64,000 nt of DNA from Deuterostichococcus epilithicus. Taxonomy: Eukaryota; Chlorophyta; Trebouxiophyceae; Prasiolales; Stichococcaceae. The stretch spans positions 1,984,001 through 2,048,000 of the forward strand of contig JAVTLE010000008.1 of the NCBI GenBank assembly GCA_033439295.1, given 5' to 3'. How positions within the stretch are numbered: position 1 is the first letter of the stretch; each line of letters starts with the position of its first letter. The translations under genes and the position numbers were made by a program. Below, piece after piece: positions 54,808-64,000 of this stretch. The notes under the pieces are model-generated. The model did not search any database. It was not told the DNA's origin and worked only from the letters and a program-made list of their open reading frames with translations.

Positions 54808-57266
54808 TCACAACCGGCTGTGCGCCGCTTCGACGATCGACGACCTGAAGTGGTCCCGCAACACATACGACTCTGGATCGTTCGGCGGCGAGCCCGCCTT
54901 CTTGTCTATCACCGCATGGTGGGTGTGCCACTGCCGCCCGTTGCGCATGTCCTCAAGGTACGCCCTCAACGCCAGCGTGATGGAAGAAAAAGCGATCTGC
55001 GCTGAGCAGAAAAACAGTGTGAGGGAGCCGAGCAGCGGTTCCCCGCCCTCAACGCCGGCGTCACTGGAGAAGGCACCTGTGCATCAATTGCGGAAACAGT
55101 TCCAGCGCTCCAGGGGCGGGGCAGCGGATTGCACACGGAGCTGCCATACTGCCGGAACCACAGCAGCTGCCGCTCAGTCGCCCTGCTCAGCATGAGCTGG
55201 TTGCAACAGCAGAGCTGGGGCACGAGCCCAACAGAGCTTCACAACGACTTTGAATGTCACATTCACCAGCGTACGGTGGAGCTATGGCAGCACAAACGAG
55301 CGCATGGCATCCCGCTCTCACCTCATCCCAGGGTATGGCCTCGGGTGCCACCAGCTCTGTGGCGAGGGACTCCACCCCCGGCGCATGGGTGAACGGCTCC
55401 GCGAGTGTCGCCCTGAACAGGATGTACGCCTGCGAGGCACATGGGCAGTCCGACTGGGGCACCGGCGCCGAGCTGCGGAACCGTGCAGCAAGACACCGTA
55501 CCGCACGCCGCACAGAGCACCGAGCGTCTCTGAGGAACCGGGGCACAGCTCGGGGCGTGCGCACTGCATGCTGCCGTCGCACAGCTTCGGACATTGAGCT
55601 GCAGACAGCAACAGCGTCGCGCTCGTCCCCACATGCCTGGCCAATGCGCGGGATGTCGAAGAAGGCGTAGGGCGCGGCGACACTGACGCGCGCCTGTGCC
55701 TCCTCCCACGTCTCCCGCGCCGCCCCCTCTACAAACGTGGCACAGCCGCTGATGTGATACCGGACCGCGAACTTCCGACACGGAATTGCTGCTGCGCATG
55801 CTGCGAAGACGACCTCCGCGCGGCAATCTGAGAGGACACGGGCGCGAGCACCCCGCCGACGACAGCACCCTCTGCTGCAACAACACTTCCAGCACCCTCT
55901 GCTGCAGCAACACTTCCAGCACACGATCAGTTGTCGAGTCAGTCTTCCAAAGGTCTGCCCGCCCCAGAGGGCCCGCCCGCCCCACACCAGCAGGCGCATC
56001 CCCTGCGCGTCTCATCAGGCTGCGCCGCATCGCCGCTGGACGTCTAAACGCACAAGTATTTCTTCACTAAATGGGCCAGGCTCTGTAGCCGCTCCGCCGC
56101 CAAGAGCGCTCACCCGCGGTGGACTCCCCAAGCTCCAGGTACCCCGCGGGAATGGTCCACTTGCCGCGGCAGGGCTCGATCGCCCTGTGTGCCTTGCTGA
56201 AAACTGAGTCCGAGAAGTAGCCAAGTTGAAGATCATGAATTAGTGTGACTGATATCAATTGACATTTGAAAGTCATTCATATTGTTCGGGAATTGAAAAT
56301 TTGCGGCCTTACCGCTTACACAGCAGGATGCGGCCCTCGTGCTCTACAATGCAGCCCACCACCTGCAGAACGTCGGCAACACGCAGTGGGCGGCGGGACT
56401 CTAGCTTTTAGGCTTTTGCACAGCAGGCCACCGTGCTCCACGATGCAGCCCGCCACCATGCGGCCTGCGTGCTGCACGACCCATGAGCGACAACGACACC
56501 AAACCAGTGGACGTGCAGGCGGCTGCTGCCCTTCTGCGCTCGGCGCCTCGCATGACGCCATATCCCGTTTTTCATATGGGCCGAGGCTGCTTGCGACCCT
56601 CTGCCAAGCTGTCTGCTTTGCAACTGCTTCTGCGCCACAATCTGTGACTTTGCACGGTGCCAATACAGGCTGAGGACGCCTGAACCGAAGCAGCTGCACG
56701 CCAGACGGCCCACCAGTTTGGGATTGAAGAAGTCGGTGTATCCGCAGCCGGCGCACACATGGCGCCAGTGGTCGTCGCCGGGCGGAATTTGGACATCCAT
56801 TCTGCCGCCGCACATCCGGCAAAAGTTGACGATCTGCTTCGGCTTCGGCGGCGCCGCCTCTGCCTACGCCGGCATCCACAAGGATATAGCAGCACATGCG
56901 TGACAAGAGCGCTCCAGGCAACGTGCATGCGGCTTGGGAGCATGGAGCTGTTGGCAGCATCATGCGTATTGAGGCCTTTCGCACCACACTGGCGGAAGCT
57001 GCGCTCGAGCTGCCGGCAGCTTGCACAGCAGTCATCGCGAGCCTGCGGCAGGGCTGCGCGCTGTGCCGTGCTGGCGGTGCAGAATGGCGCCACAGGCCGT
57101 AGCGGAGGCCAGCGCGGGCATGCAGTGCGGAAACCTGCAGGCGGATCAAGCAGCTGCTTGACGGCTTACATCGAGGCTTCGAATACAAGCAAGCTGAAAC
57201 CTTATGCATAATTTTGACTGCACATGCGGCGGTCGGCACCTGTCTCAGGCGCAGCAGCGCAGGCAT
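54808..57266 (-). CDS. NUDX23: plastid zinc-ribbon Nudix hydrolase (NUDX23-like)
   Basis: Eight exons: 57240-57266, 56985-57134, 56714-56863, 56313-56362, 56114-56184, 55637-55728, 55322-55429 and 54808-54996, giving 278 residues. An Arg/Ala/Ser-rich transit peptide (ending AGSSSAASASV) precedes a zinc ribbon, FCRMCGGRMD...HVCAGCGYTD. The Nudix box is GYLELGESTAEGAARETWEE, followed by AQARV. [20 protein letters not shown] and IPRIGQAYILFRATL match Arabidopsis NUDX23, a chloroplast FAD pyrophosphatase linked to flavin homeostasis. The conserved Gly after EE in the Nudix box is Gln here. Intron 6 starts GCATGT. A decayed copy of the 50-nt exon 4 lies in the preceding intron. Confidence 0.92.
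55867..55920. repeat. 27-bp tandem duplication in a Nudix intron
   Basis: Two copies of accctctgctgcaacaacac plus seven bases lie at 55867-55893 and 55894-55920, with one difference. Confidence 0.9.
56412..56459 (-). repeat. intronic echo of Nudix exon 4
   Basis: About 48 bases resemble exon 4 (56313-56362) at most positions, including the GGGCTGCAT and GAGCACG cores and the CTGTG end. It lacks part of the middle and the proper acceptor. It lies in the intron upstream of the real exon. Confidence 0.75.
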
Positions 57267-58074
57267 GCCGACGAATTGCAACGATCTAGCCAAGCATGGT
57301 GTATTAAGTCTGTTGACAGCCTGCCTTCTCCAGCGCGTTTGATGTGCTCCGGAGGGAGTGTGAGATATGGCACCACTGTACGAGAGATGAGGATTGAAGC
57401 AAGGCTGGCAAGTCGCTCTTGCGGAAAAATGACGGATTGACAGTCGTTGTGGGAAAGGAGGAAAAGATGGGTCTACCAAGTTGCAACATCGCTCCACCTA
57501 TGGATATTTTGGTGTCGGAATGAGAGAGAGAGAGAGAGAGATGAGGACCCCGAAAGGGTAAGTCATCGGCACGGAGGTGGGATAGGGAAATTTTCTAGTG
57601 AGTATACAGGACAGAGGGGGGGCAAGCTGGTAGCAATGAAACTGAAGCATCGAAAGAGAATGATTGTGTGCGCAGCAGTTCATTCGCACAAGATTATGTA
57701 GTGAAGTGACGCCGGCTTGCCGCACCAGACAACGAGTCTGTATTTCAAGGACAACAAAGCGTGAGGGCATGAACGGCCACCAAAAGGAAGACAACCATCA
57801 AGGCCGCCTCGCCGACGGTTCACGATCCCTCCAAGCCAAAGGGCCACAGGTTCATCAATTGCAATGCGTTCCTGACCTACGCCATGCCGCATCGCACCAC
57901 AAGCATGGGCCTGCCTTCCAAAACCTGGTTACACTCATGAATAACGCATGCAACAGCCTGTCGGCTCCCTGCACGCCCCCGACTCGTCGCCCAGGCACCA
58001 TCTCATTCCGTGCGGCGGCTCGAAGCCGTGCCGCAACTGGTGTAAACTCCGGTGCTGTTCACTGGCAGGCGCGA
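57267..58074. other. intergenic
   Basis: 808 bp between the Nudix start and the GAD stop, holding a (GA)10 microsatellite at 57522-57541. No supported exon. Confidence 0.5.
57522..57541. repeat. (GA)10 microsatellite
   Basis: Ten uninterrupted GA dinucleotides upstream of the Nudix gene. Confidence 0.95.
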
Positions 58075-61000
58075 TCAGGTCAGCGCGGTCTTGGACAGCA
58101 GGCGCTCCAGCTTGCGGGCCTTGCGCTCCGGATGCGTCGGCAGCGCCTGCGGCTCCGGGTGCTGCAGACGGGGACACACACGCACACTCAGAGGAAGATG
58201 GGCAAGGCAACTCCCAGCATGCAGGAGCAAGTCTGTGGCTCGGAATGCAATGCACAGTGGACGCGTGGCATGCTGGCGCCTGGTGGGACATGTAGATGCT
58301 CACATGATCACTGATGCTACGGTGACTGCACCATCAGGCGCATGAGACTGATGCATTACAAACCCAAGACGGCACCTCCTTCAGGTCCGCGATGGTCTGC
58401 TGGTTGGGGCGCGCGCTGCCATGCGGCCCCAGGGGCACCTGCTTGTCGTACTTGGCCTCCAGCTGCTTGATCTGCAGAGCAGGCGGGACGTCAGTGAGCA
58501 GTGGGTGGAGCTGCCAGGGGTCTCTGTTGCCTCACCTGCGTGCACGTGGCTTTGGTGGCGGGCGAGCCGCACAAACTTTGCCAAGCAAGAGCGGAGGCAA
58601 GGAGGCCGGCTTGCTGTCTATCAGGGCACACCAGCCCCAGGGCTGTGCCGGCTGTCGCTGGGGAGCAGGGAATGGCTGCCGGTCGCGGTCGGCCGCGCAG
58701 GATGCCCGTGCAGAGCACCCAGCATAGTATCTCGTCACAGGGTGCAAATTGACACTCTGAAACGCAGTCTCGCCTGCTCAGGCGTGTAAATGAAGTGCGC
58801 GTCCAGCCAGTCCAGCGCCATCTTCAGGTCGTTGACGAACCTGCATTGACGTGGTACATATATAGAACTATGTGTGGTAAATACATATCAATGCGGGTAC
58901 ATACATCAACGTGGTAGCGGTGGTCTGCAGCACATAGCATCGCCATGCTTGCGCGGCGCACCCGGCAGCACATGCCTGCGCTGCAGCACCAGACATGCGG
59001 GTGATGATCCAGCGGGAGGTAGGAGGCACATGAAAGGTTGCAGGATCCCCCCCCGGGGGGGGGGACCGCACGCAGGCACGCGTCCCAGCGAGCTGCCGAG
59101 ATCGCCGGCGCATCAGTCCTGTCACGCTGCTGAGACAAGGACAGTGGAGAGCGAGTTCATGAATGAGGGAGTAACGGCAGCAGGGAAGGGGGCAGGGGTG
59201 TCGCAGAAGCCCCGCGCACATGTCTGCGGACTGCACGGAGAAGTCCTCACGACACAGCACGCGCAGCACGCGGATGTGCTCCGCGCCGGGCGCGAGCGTG
59301 TACGCCGGCACCACCCAGCCCCGCTCCCGCAGCCGGTCCGCGATGTCGAACCTACGGGGCGGCAGGGCCGTTGTGAGGTCGAGTCAGACGAGGAGGAGAG
59401 TCAGAGAGGAGCGGCTGGCTGGCACCTCCCAGCTCCGCTCCCGCAGCCGGTCAGCAGTGTCGACACGGCAGGGTCAGCCTCAGCGATTTTGTGCGTCGAG
59501 GAGGAGCGGCCAGCTTGGTTCTGCATCTGCCAAGCGCTCGGCACAGCGAGAGGCTCGTGCACCTGGACACAGCTTGGGCTGAATGATAGATCAATGGCAG
59601 TGCAGCAGGCTGCAGCCCTGAACACCCGCCGCGCAGTCTGTTGCTCGGGCGATGCCACACCTCTGGTGTGGCAAACCTGCTTCGGCCTATCAATACCAAG
59701 GTGCTTGGTAGGTCCAGATTGGAGTCCGGCAGGCTCGGGAGGACGCACTCGGTGTAGCCGCGCGCTTTGCCATCCTCCCCAGGCGTCAGCGAGAAGGCCA
59801 CCAGCGGCAGGCTGATGTCGTCAGACACCACCTTGAAGTGGTCTGCGTGCGGCGGCAAGAGGAATGTGAGAGGTGAGGCGCATTGGCCCCGGAGAAAGGC
59901 AGACGGGTCATGGTCTCGCATGCACATTCATGACATCCGGGGGGATCCGTCGGGACTCGTGCCGTCCCCAACAGCCAGGGACCTAGCCATGCTTCGAGGG
60001 GCGTCTCACGCAGGTCGTCGATGTGCTTGGACAGGTAGCCCGTCACGGCGTGCATGTTCTGCATGAGCTTCGTGTAGCCCGGGCGGCCTAGCCGCAGGAA
60101 CTGGTAGTACCTGTGGGGTCACAGTTTAGGATGCAGTCAGCATGACCGTGTCCAGGAACTGTGACGTCCACATCTGGTGCAAGGAGAGGCAGGCGCGTTG
60201 ACTGGTAGTCCCTGTGGTTGTTCGAGGGTCCAGGGTCTGGCCGGTGTGACAGGGTTCAGCGGCAGCAATGGCCTCACATGGCGCGAGGGGAGCCAGGGAC
60301 GAGACCAGCCACTGCAGGGCGAATGCAGGAGAGGAGGTGCAGCGCGCTGCAGGCCGACTGAACGACCCACCGCGCGCTCCGCACGTGCTGTCCCCGTCCG
60401 CTTTGCTGCAGCAGGCACGGGGACCTCGGACGCCAGGCGCGGGGGAGGGGGAGAGGCGACTCACTGCGCGACGATGGGTGCGGCGGACTTGGAGAAGTTC
60501 AGGGTGAAGGAGATCTGGTCGATGCCCAGGTAGTTGTCGTGGAAGACCAGGCTGTCTGGCAGGCAGTCCTTGTTCTTGAAGATGCACCAGCCCAGGCCCG
60601 GGTACACCAGCCCGAACCTGGTTCAGCCACGACGCAACAGAGGTCAGCAGCAGGCGCACAGCAGCAGGCGGAGGGTTGCGAGCAGCAGGTGGAGGATTCT
60701 GCTGTGGGCGCGCGTCTCGAGGTGGCAGCAGGTGCAGCGGGCAGCGCAGCTTTGGGCGCTCCCCAGTGCCGTCGAATGTAGGACGTGCGCACGCAGCTCG
60801 CACAGCTACGCAGGGCAGTCGGCTTGCGAGGCGGAGGCATGGCGTCCAGCGCCGCAGAACCCCTGGCAGCACGAAGCCGTTTGCAAGCGCCTCGACCAGC
60901 AGCGGCCCGCAGCGGAACGCGTGGTCAGGATGGACGGCCAGGGGTGCCCTTCGCTGACTGACAATGACACGAAGCGCGCACGCACTTGTGGCCGGAGGCG

Positions 61001-63647
61001 TTGATGGAGACCACGTTGGCGAGGCGGAAGTCCCACTTGACGTCCGGGAACAGGAAGGGGGCCACAAACGCGCCCGAAGCGCCGTCCACGTGGATGCCCA
61101 CGTTCCAGCCGGTCTTCTCGTTGATCTCGCCTGCGGGGCCGCGGCGGCGCCGGGGCTTGCCTTGTGTGCGTGGACAGCTGCGCGGGCTGCAACGCTGCAG
61201 CGCTCCGCAGGCAGGCAAGGCCGTGCGCTCTTAGGCTGCACCGTCTGGCGTCAGCAGAGCTTTGACGGGGAAGCCCTGGTGGACAGCTGCGTGCTGGCCC
61301 CTGTTGCACCCTGTTGCACCCTTCAAAGACCGCGCCGCACCAATGAGCTTGTCGAGCGTCTCCACGTCCTCGAAAGCGCCGGTGTAGGTGGTGCCCAGCA
61401 CCGCCGCCACGCCGATGGTGTTCTCGTCCACCTGCGCCGCCAGCTTCTCCGGCTGCGCGGGAACAGCGGCGCAGGGTTCAGCAGACCAGTGCATGTTTTT
61501 CAACTGGCGCCTCTGTCCACGCCACGCCGATGGTGTTCTCGCCCACCTGCGCCGCCAATTTCTCCGGCAGCGCGCGGCCAAGGCGCAGGATTCGGTTCGG
61601 TGCGGTCTGTGCATGTTTCTGAGGCTTCGATTCTACTATTGGGTGATGAGTTGATCACAGCAGCAGCTGTTCCCAGTCGGCGCTTGCTCAGGGTCAGCAC
61701 CTCGCGGCAGGAGATCCACCAGCTGTGGTCTATGACAGTGCATTCTTGAAATCCATTTGATTCACGCACCGTTGCAACATAGCAGTCGTCCGTGAGGTTC
61801 ACGTAGCGCGCCTCGATCTCGAAGTAGCTGGAGGCAAGAGATCGAGGCAAGACATCGCACATCGAGTTGGCATTACGTCACAGAACCACAATCGAACGAA
61901 ACCGGCCATGCAACACGACTCGCAATGCGTGTGATAAGGTACTGCAACCCATACAACTGCGGATGATGGACAGCCTTACTTGGTCAGCTTCTCCCAGCAC
62001 ACCTGCAGTCGAAGGCGTCAGGGCTTCAGCGACTTGGTGCATCCTCCCCAGGAACACGTCTCAAGGCTGCGCCGCAGGAAGGGCAGCTGCAGCGGCACAC
62101 AACCGCATGCCGGTGTGGATGTGCACAGTGCACATGGACGCGCAGGCGTCGACGCACATGGATCTCGGAGCCCATGACGATGTTGGGCTTATCATACGGT
62201 TTGCCCTCCGCCTTGCGGCGGTCCTGCCAGCGGCGCTTGAGCGCCAGGCCGCCCAGCAGGATGGCCTCGCTGGAGCCAATGGTGGCGGTGCCCGTTGGCT
62301 TCTGCGGGTCGTCCGCATGGAACAAGTCCGCCAGCATCGCCACGCAGCTGCAGATGGGAACAGGAGCCCGAGGTCAAACTTGCAGACGGTGTAGCTGCTT
62401 AGGCGCTGCTGCAGGGTCGCGGCTGCCGTGCTGCCAGGTGCTGCGAGTCGTCTGTGTGGGACAGGTCCGCCGGCATCGCTGCGCGGCTGCAGGCCGGACG
62501 AACAGAAAGGTGCTGATATTCGATGACAGCCGTCATTATCTGTGCCGGTTGGGGTGCTGCCGAATCGTGGTGTGCAGGTCGCGCACACCCCGAGATTGAG
62601 CAGAGACTCGGCTGTTGATTTCTGATCCAACGCCGACTCACTTGTTCTGGATCTCCGTTGAGGACGGATACTCTGCCTCATCGATGTAGTTGACATTTCG
62701 CGCCTCGTGTATGAGCTCATCGCACTCCGGCTGGGCCGCACAAACAGGGCTCCCGGTCAACCACATGTCCTACTGATCCGCATTCAGCATGTTGCAGAGC
62801 ATGTGCCTGGCGATGGCAGCGTGTGCAGATGCTTCCTGACGGTCCAGGCTGAGTCAGGTTGTCAGGGGGCCAGGCTAGCGCACCTCCATCCATGTGGTCA
62901 CAAAGGACGCCAGGTTCAGCCTGCGCTGATAAAAAAACAGGGAATCATTGGCTGCGACTGGCCTGCAGCGACTGCAACGCTGTGGCCTTGGCGCTCTGCG
63001 CCGCGCCGTCGGCAGTGGACTTCTGGAAAATATCTCTGGCAGATATTTGCGGCAAACTGGGCCGCCAGACGGCCGTGCACTTCGGACCTGGGGTTGGCGT
63101 CCAACATCCGCGCATCCCTGATGAGCTGCTGGGCCACCCTCGCCGGCATGCCAGATTTGGGGAACCTGCGATACCGCACGAAACCTGTTGACACCCTGGC
63201 GCCGTGATGCAAGGGCATGCGACACGAGATGCACTTGATCCCCGTTGTAACATGAGAAGGCAACTGAACACTCACTCATGCTTGTCCGCAGAGTTGACGA
63301 AGAACCGACTGCGCGCAAAACCATTCCGTGAACATCACATCCGCACATATCACGTCTGGAAAACTGTTGTGCGCTTGAACAGAATTAGTATATCGCAGGA
63401 GACGTCTGGGAGCAAGGCAATGATCTGTGGGCTGCAAGCGCTGCACAGGCATGCAGCATATTGTGAATGGTATATCATCTCTACTGCATCGCTCGGGCAC
63501 CAGGGCAGGTTCAACTCGCGCTTGAGCACCACACCTGGCGAACGCGGGCTCGCTGTAGTCCTCGAAATGTTGCGACACCTCCTCCAGCGTCTTCAGCTTC
63601 ACCACAGGTTGAGCCTGCGGTGCCGCCTGGGAGTTGCTGCTCGTCAT
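58075..63647 (-). CDS. GAD: glutamate decarboxylase (PLP-dependent)
   Basis: Sixteen exons: 63535-63647, 63088-63165, 62884-62920, 62642-62730, 62158-62347, 61980-62002, 61770-61827, 61341-61452, 60986-61130, 60465-60617, 60010-60110, 59749-59842, 59235-59351, 58774-58840, 58376-58471 and 58075-58161, giving 519 residues. Family blocks in order: [89 protein letters not shown] and [18 protein letters not shown], where SGHK holds the PLP lysine. The enzyme makes GABA from glutamate in the cytosol. The tail lacks a plant-type Trp calmodulin site but ends in basic [19 protein letters not shown]. Introns 13 and 14 use GC donors; exon 6 is only 23 nt. Confidence 0.96.
59307..59463 (-). repeat. intronic echo of GAD exon 13
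   Basis: The 43-bp exon-13 segment at 59307-59349 (ggcaccacccagccccgct...) recurs with several mismatches at 59421-59463, in the intron just upstream on the coding strand. Confidence 0.8.
61401..61570 (-). repeat. intronic echo of GAD exon 8
   Basis: The start of exon 8, about 61402-61452 and encoding [15 protein letters not shown], recurs with a few changes at about 61521-61570 in the upstream intron, including the sequence at the acceptor. Confidence 0.85.
62304..62492 (-). repeat. intronic echo of GAD exon 5 with its acceptor
   Basis: The 50 bases at 62304-62353 cover the start of exon 5 (encoding [10 protein letters not shown]) and the acceptor CTGCAG. They recur with about a dozen changes at 62443-62492, one intron-length upstream on the coding strand. 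Confidence 0.75.
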
Positions 63648-64000
63648 GTTGCCCCGGCTAAGTAATGCGCCAAGTGTCGTCGAGTCGAGGGGCTCGCGCA
63701 GGACAGCAGCAAGTGGTTAGGTTTAGCCAGGAAATGGATCAAAGCATCAATGACGGTGAAAGCGCTGTGACTTCCTCGCGATCTCAAAACAGTTGGACAG
63801 CCTGTCGGAAGCTGCCTCGCCTGTGCGCAAACTTCGCGTCCCTGTTCGCAAGAAGCGGTGAATTTTTGCGGCGGTGGGAGGAACGAAGAAACCGTACAGC
63901 CTGGCCCCTGGCGTTTAGGGCAGATTTGTCCTTTCAACCCGCCTTGAGACCATTGAGAGGGTTGTGCGATTGCCAACTCATCGATATCGCTTCCTTTGGA
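63648..64000. other. upstream region of GAD
   Basis: 353 bp of sequence 5' of the GAD start to the window edge. It should contain its promoter and 5' UTR; no other gene is supported. Confidence 0.4.

Noticed and set aside
56316-57497. A 393-codon minus-strand frame across the Nudix 5' region
   Set aside because: It runs through introns. The zinc ribbon lies in another frame, while the spliced model gives a proper transit peptide and the FCRMCGG motif.
1-64000. Transposons, LTR or virus-like elements, CRISPR arrays, tRNA or rRNA genes
   Set aside because: No reverse transcriptase, integrase, transposase or capsid-type motifs, no long terminal or inverted repeats, no regularly spaced direct repeats and no cloverleaf structures were recognised by eye on either strand.

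Overview
The window is nuclear DNA from a green alga, most likely a Chlorella-like trebouxiophyte chlorophyte. It is GC-rich and gene-dense, with many short introns. It carries PsaL, a plastid ascorbate peroxidase, plastid-targeted LEA-like proteins with probable lumenal signals, a plant-type R2R3-MYB and a plant-type Nudix hydrolase. All exon models were spliced by hand from GT/GC...AG sites, reading-frame phase and family conservation. In the complete models the summed exon lengths are divisible by three, which is an internal check.

Layout. 1-521: 3' end of an unrecognised + gene. 1155-6093: two tandem minus-strand LEA-like genes, each with a bipartite plastid/lumen targeting peptide. 6725-8011: unrecognised Ser-rich protein (-), divergent from a theta-class glutathione S-transferase (8401-10450, +). 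10971-14249: alpha-tubulin N-acetyltransferase (-). 14827-15161: single-TM microprotein (+). About 15308-15558: a carrier-like coding fragment. 16251-17998: R2R3-MYB (+). 19646-22426: low-complexity protein with a cysteine/histidine cluster (-). 23748-25955: TMEM33/Pom33-family membrane protein (-). 26389-27565: unrecognised coiled-coil protein (+). 28448-30891: ascorbate peroxidase (+). 31721-32265: COX19 (+). 33107-38142: EHD GTPase with 18 exons (-). 38825-39352: HSBP1 (+). 39741-41339: unrecognised protein with a Pro/Gln-rich tail (-). 41510-44127: TOPORS-like RING E3 (+). 44468-45864: two-EF-hand protein (-). 46269-47077: ATP synthase subunit g (+). 47828-50484: CIAO1 (+). 51103-52216: PsaL (-). 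52608-53704: bZIP (+). 54808-57266: zinc-ribbon Nudix hydrolase like NUDX23 (-). 58075-63647: glutamate decarboxylase with 16 exons (-).

The genes are mostly single-copy housekeeping, stress and regulatory functions, with no operon-like logic. Divergent pairs with short shared upstream regions are common: Ser-rich protein/GST, ATAT1/microprotein, EHD/HSBP1, P/Q-rich protein/TOPORS, EF-hand/ATP synthase g and PsaL/bZIP. I saw no tRNA, rRNA, CRISPR, autonomous transposon or virus-like element.

The most unusual signals are genome-structural. (1) Introns starting with GC instead of GT are frequent: about 12 of roughly 134 hand-modelled introns, several forced by frame and by universally conserved protein motifs. 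(2) Introns repeatedly hold decayed copies of the neighbouring exon edge together with its splice site ('exon echoes'), alongside many 14-39 bp tandem duplications. (3) The EHD gene contains an 11-nt micro-exon next to a very AT-rich patch. Protein-level points include an alpha-tubulin acetyltransferase in a lineage usually thought non-flagellate, and a GAD with an unusual basic C-terminal tail.
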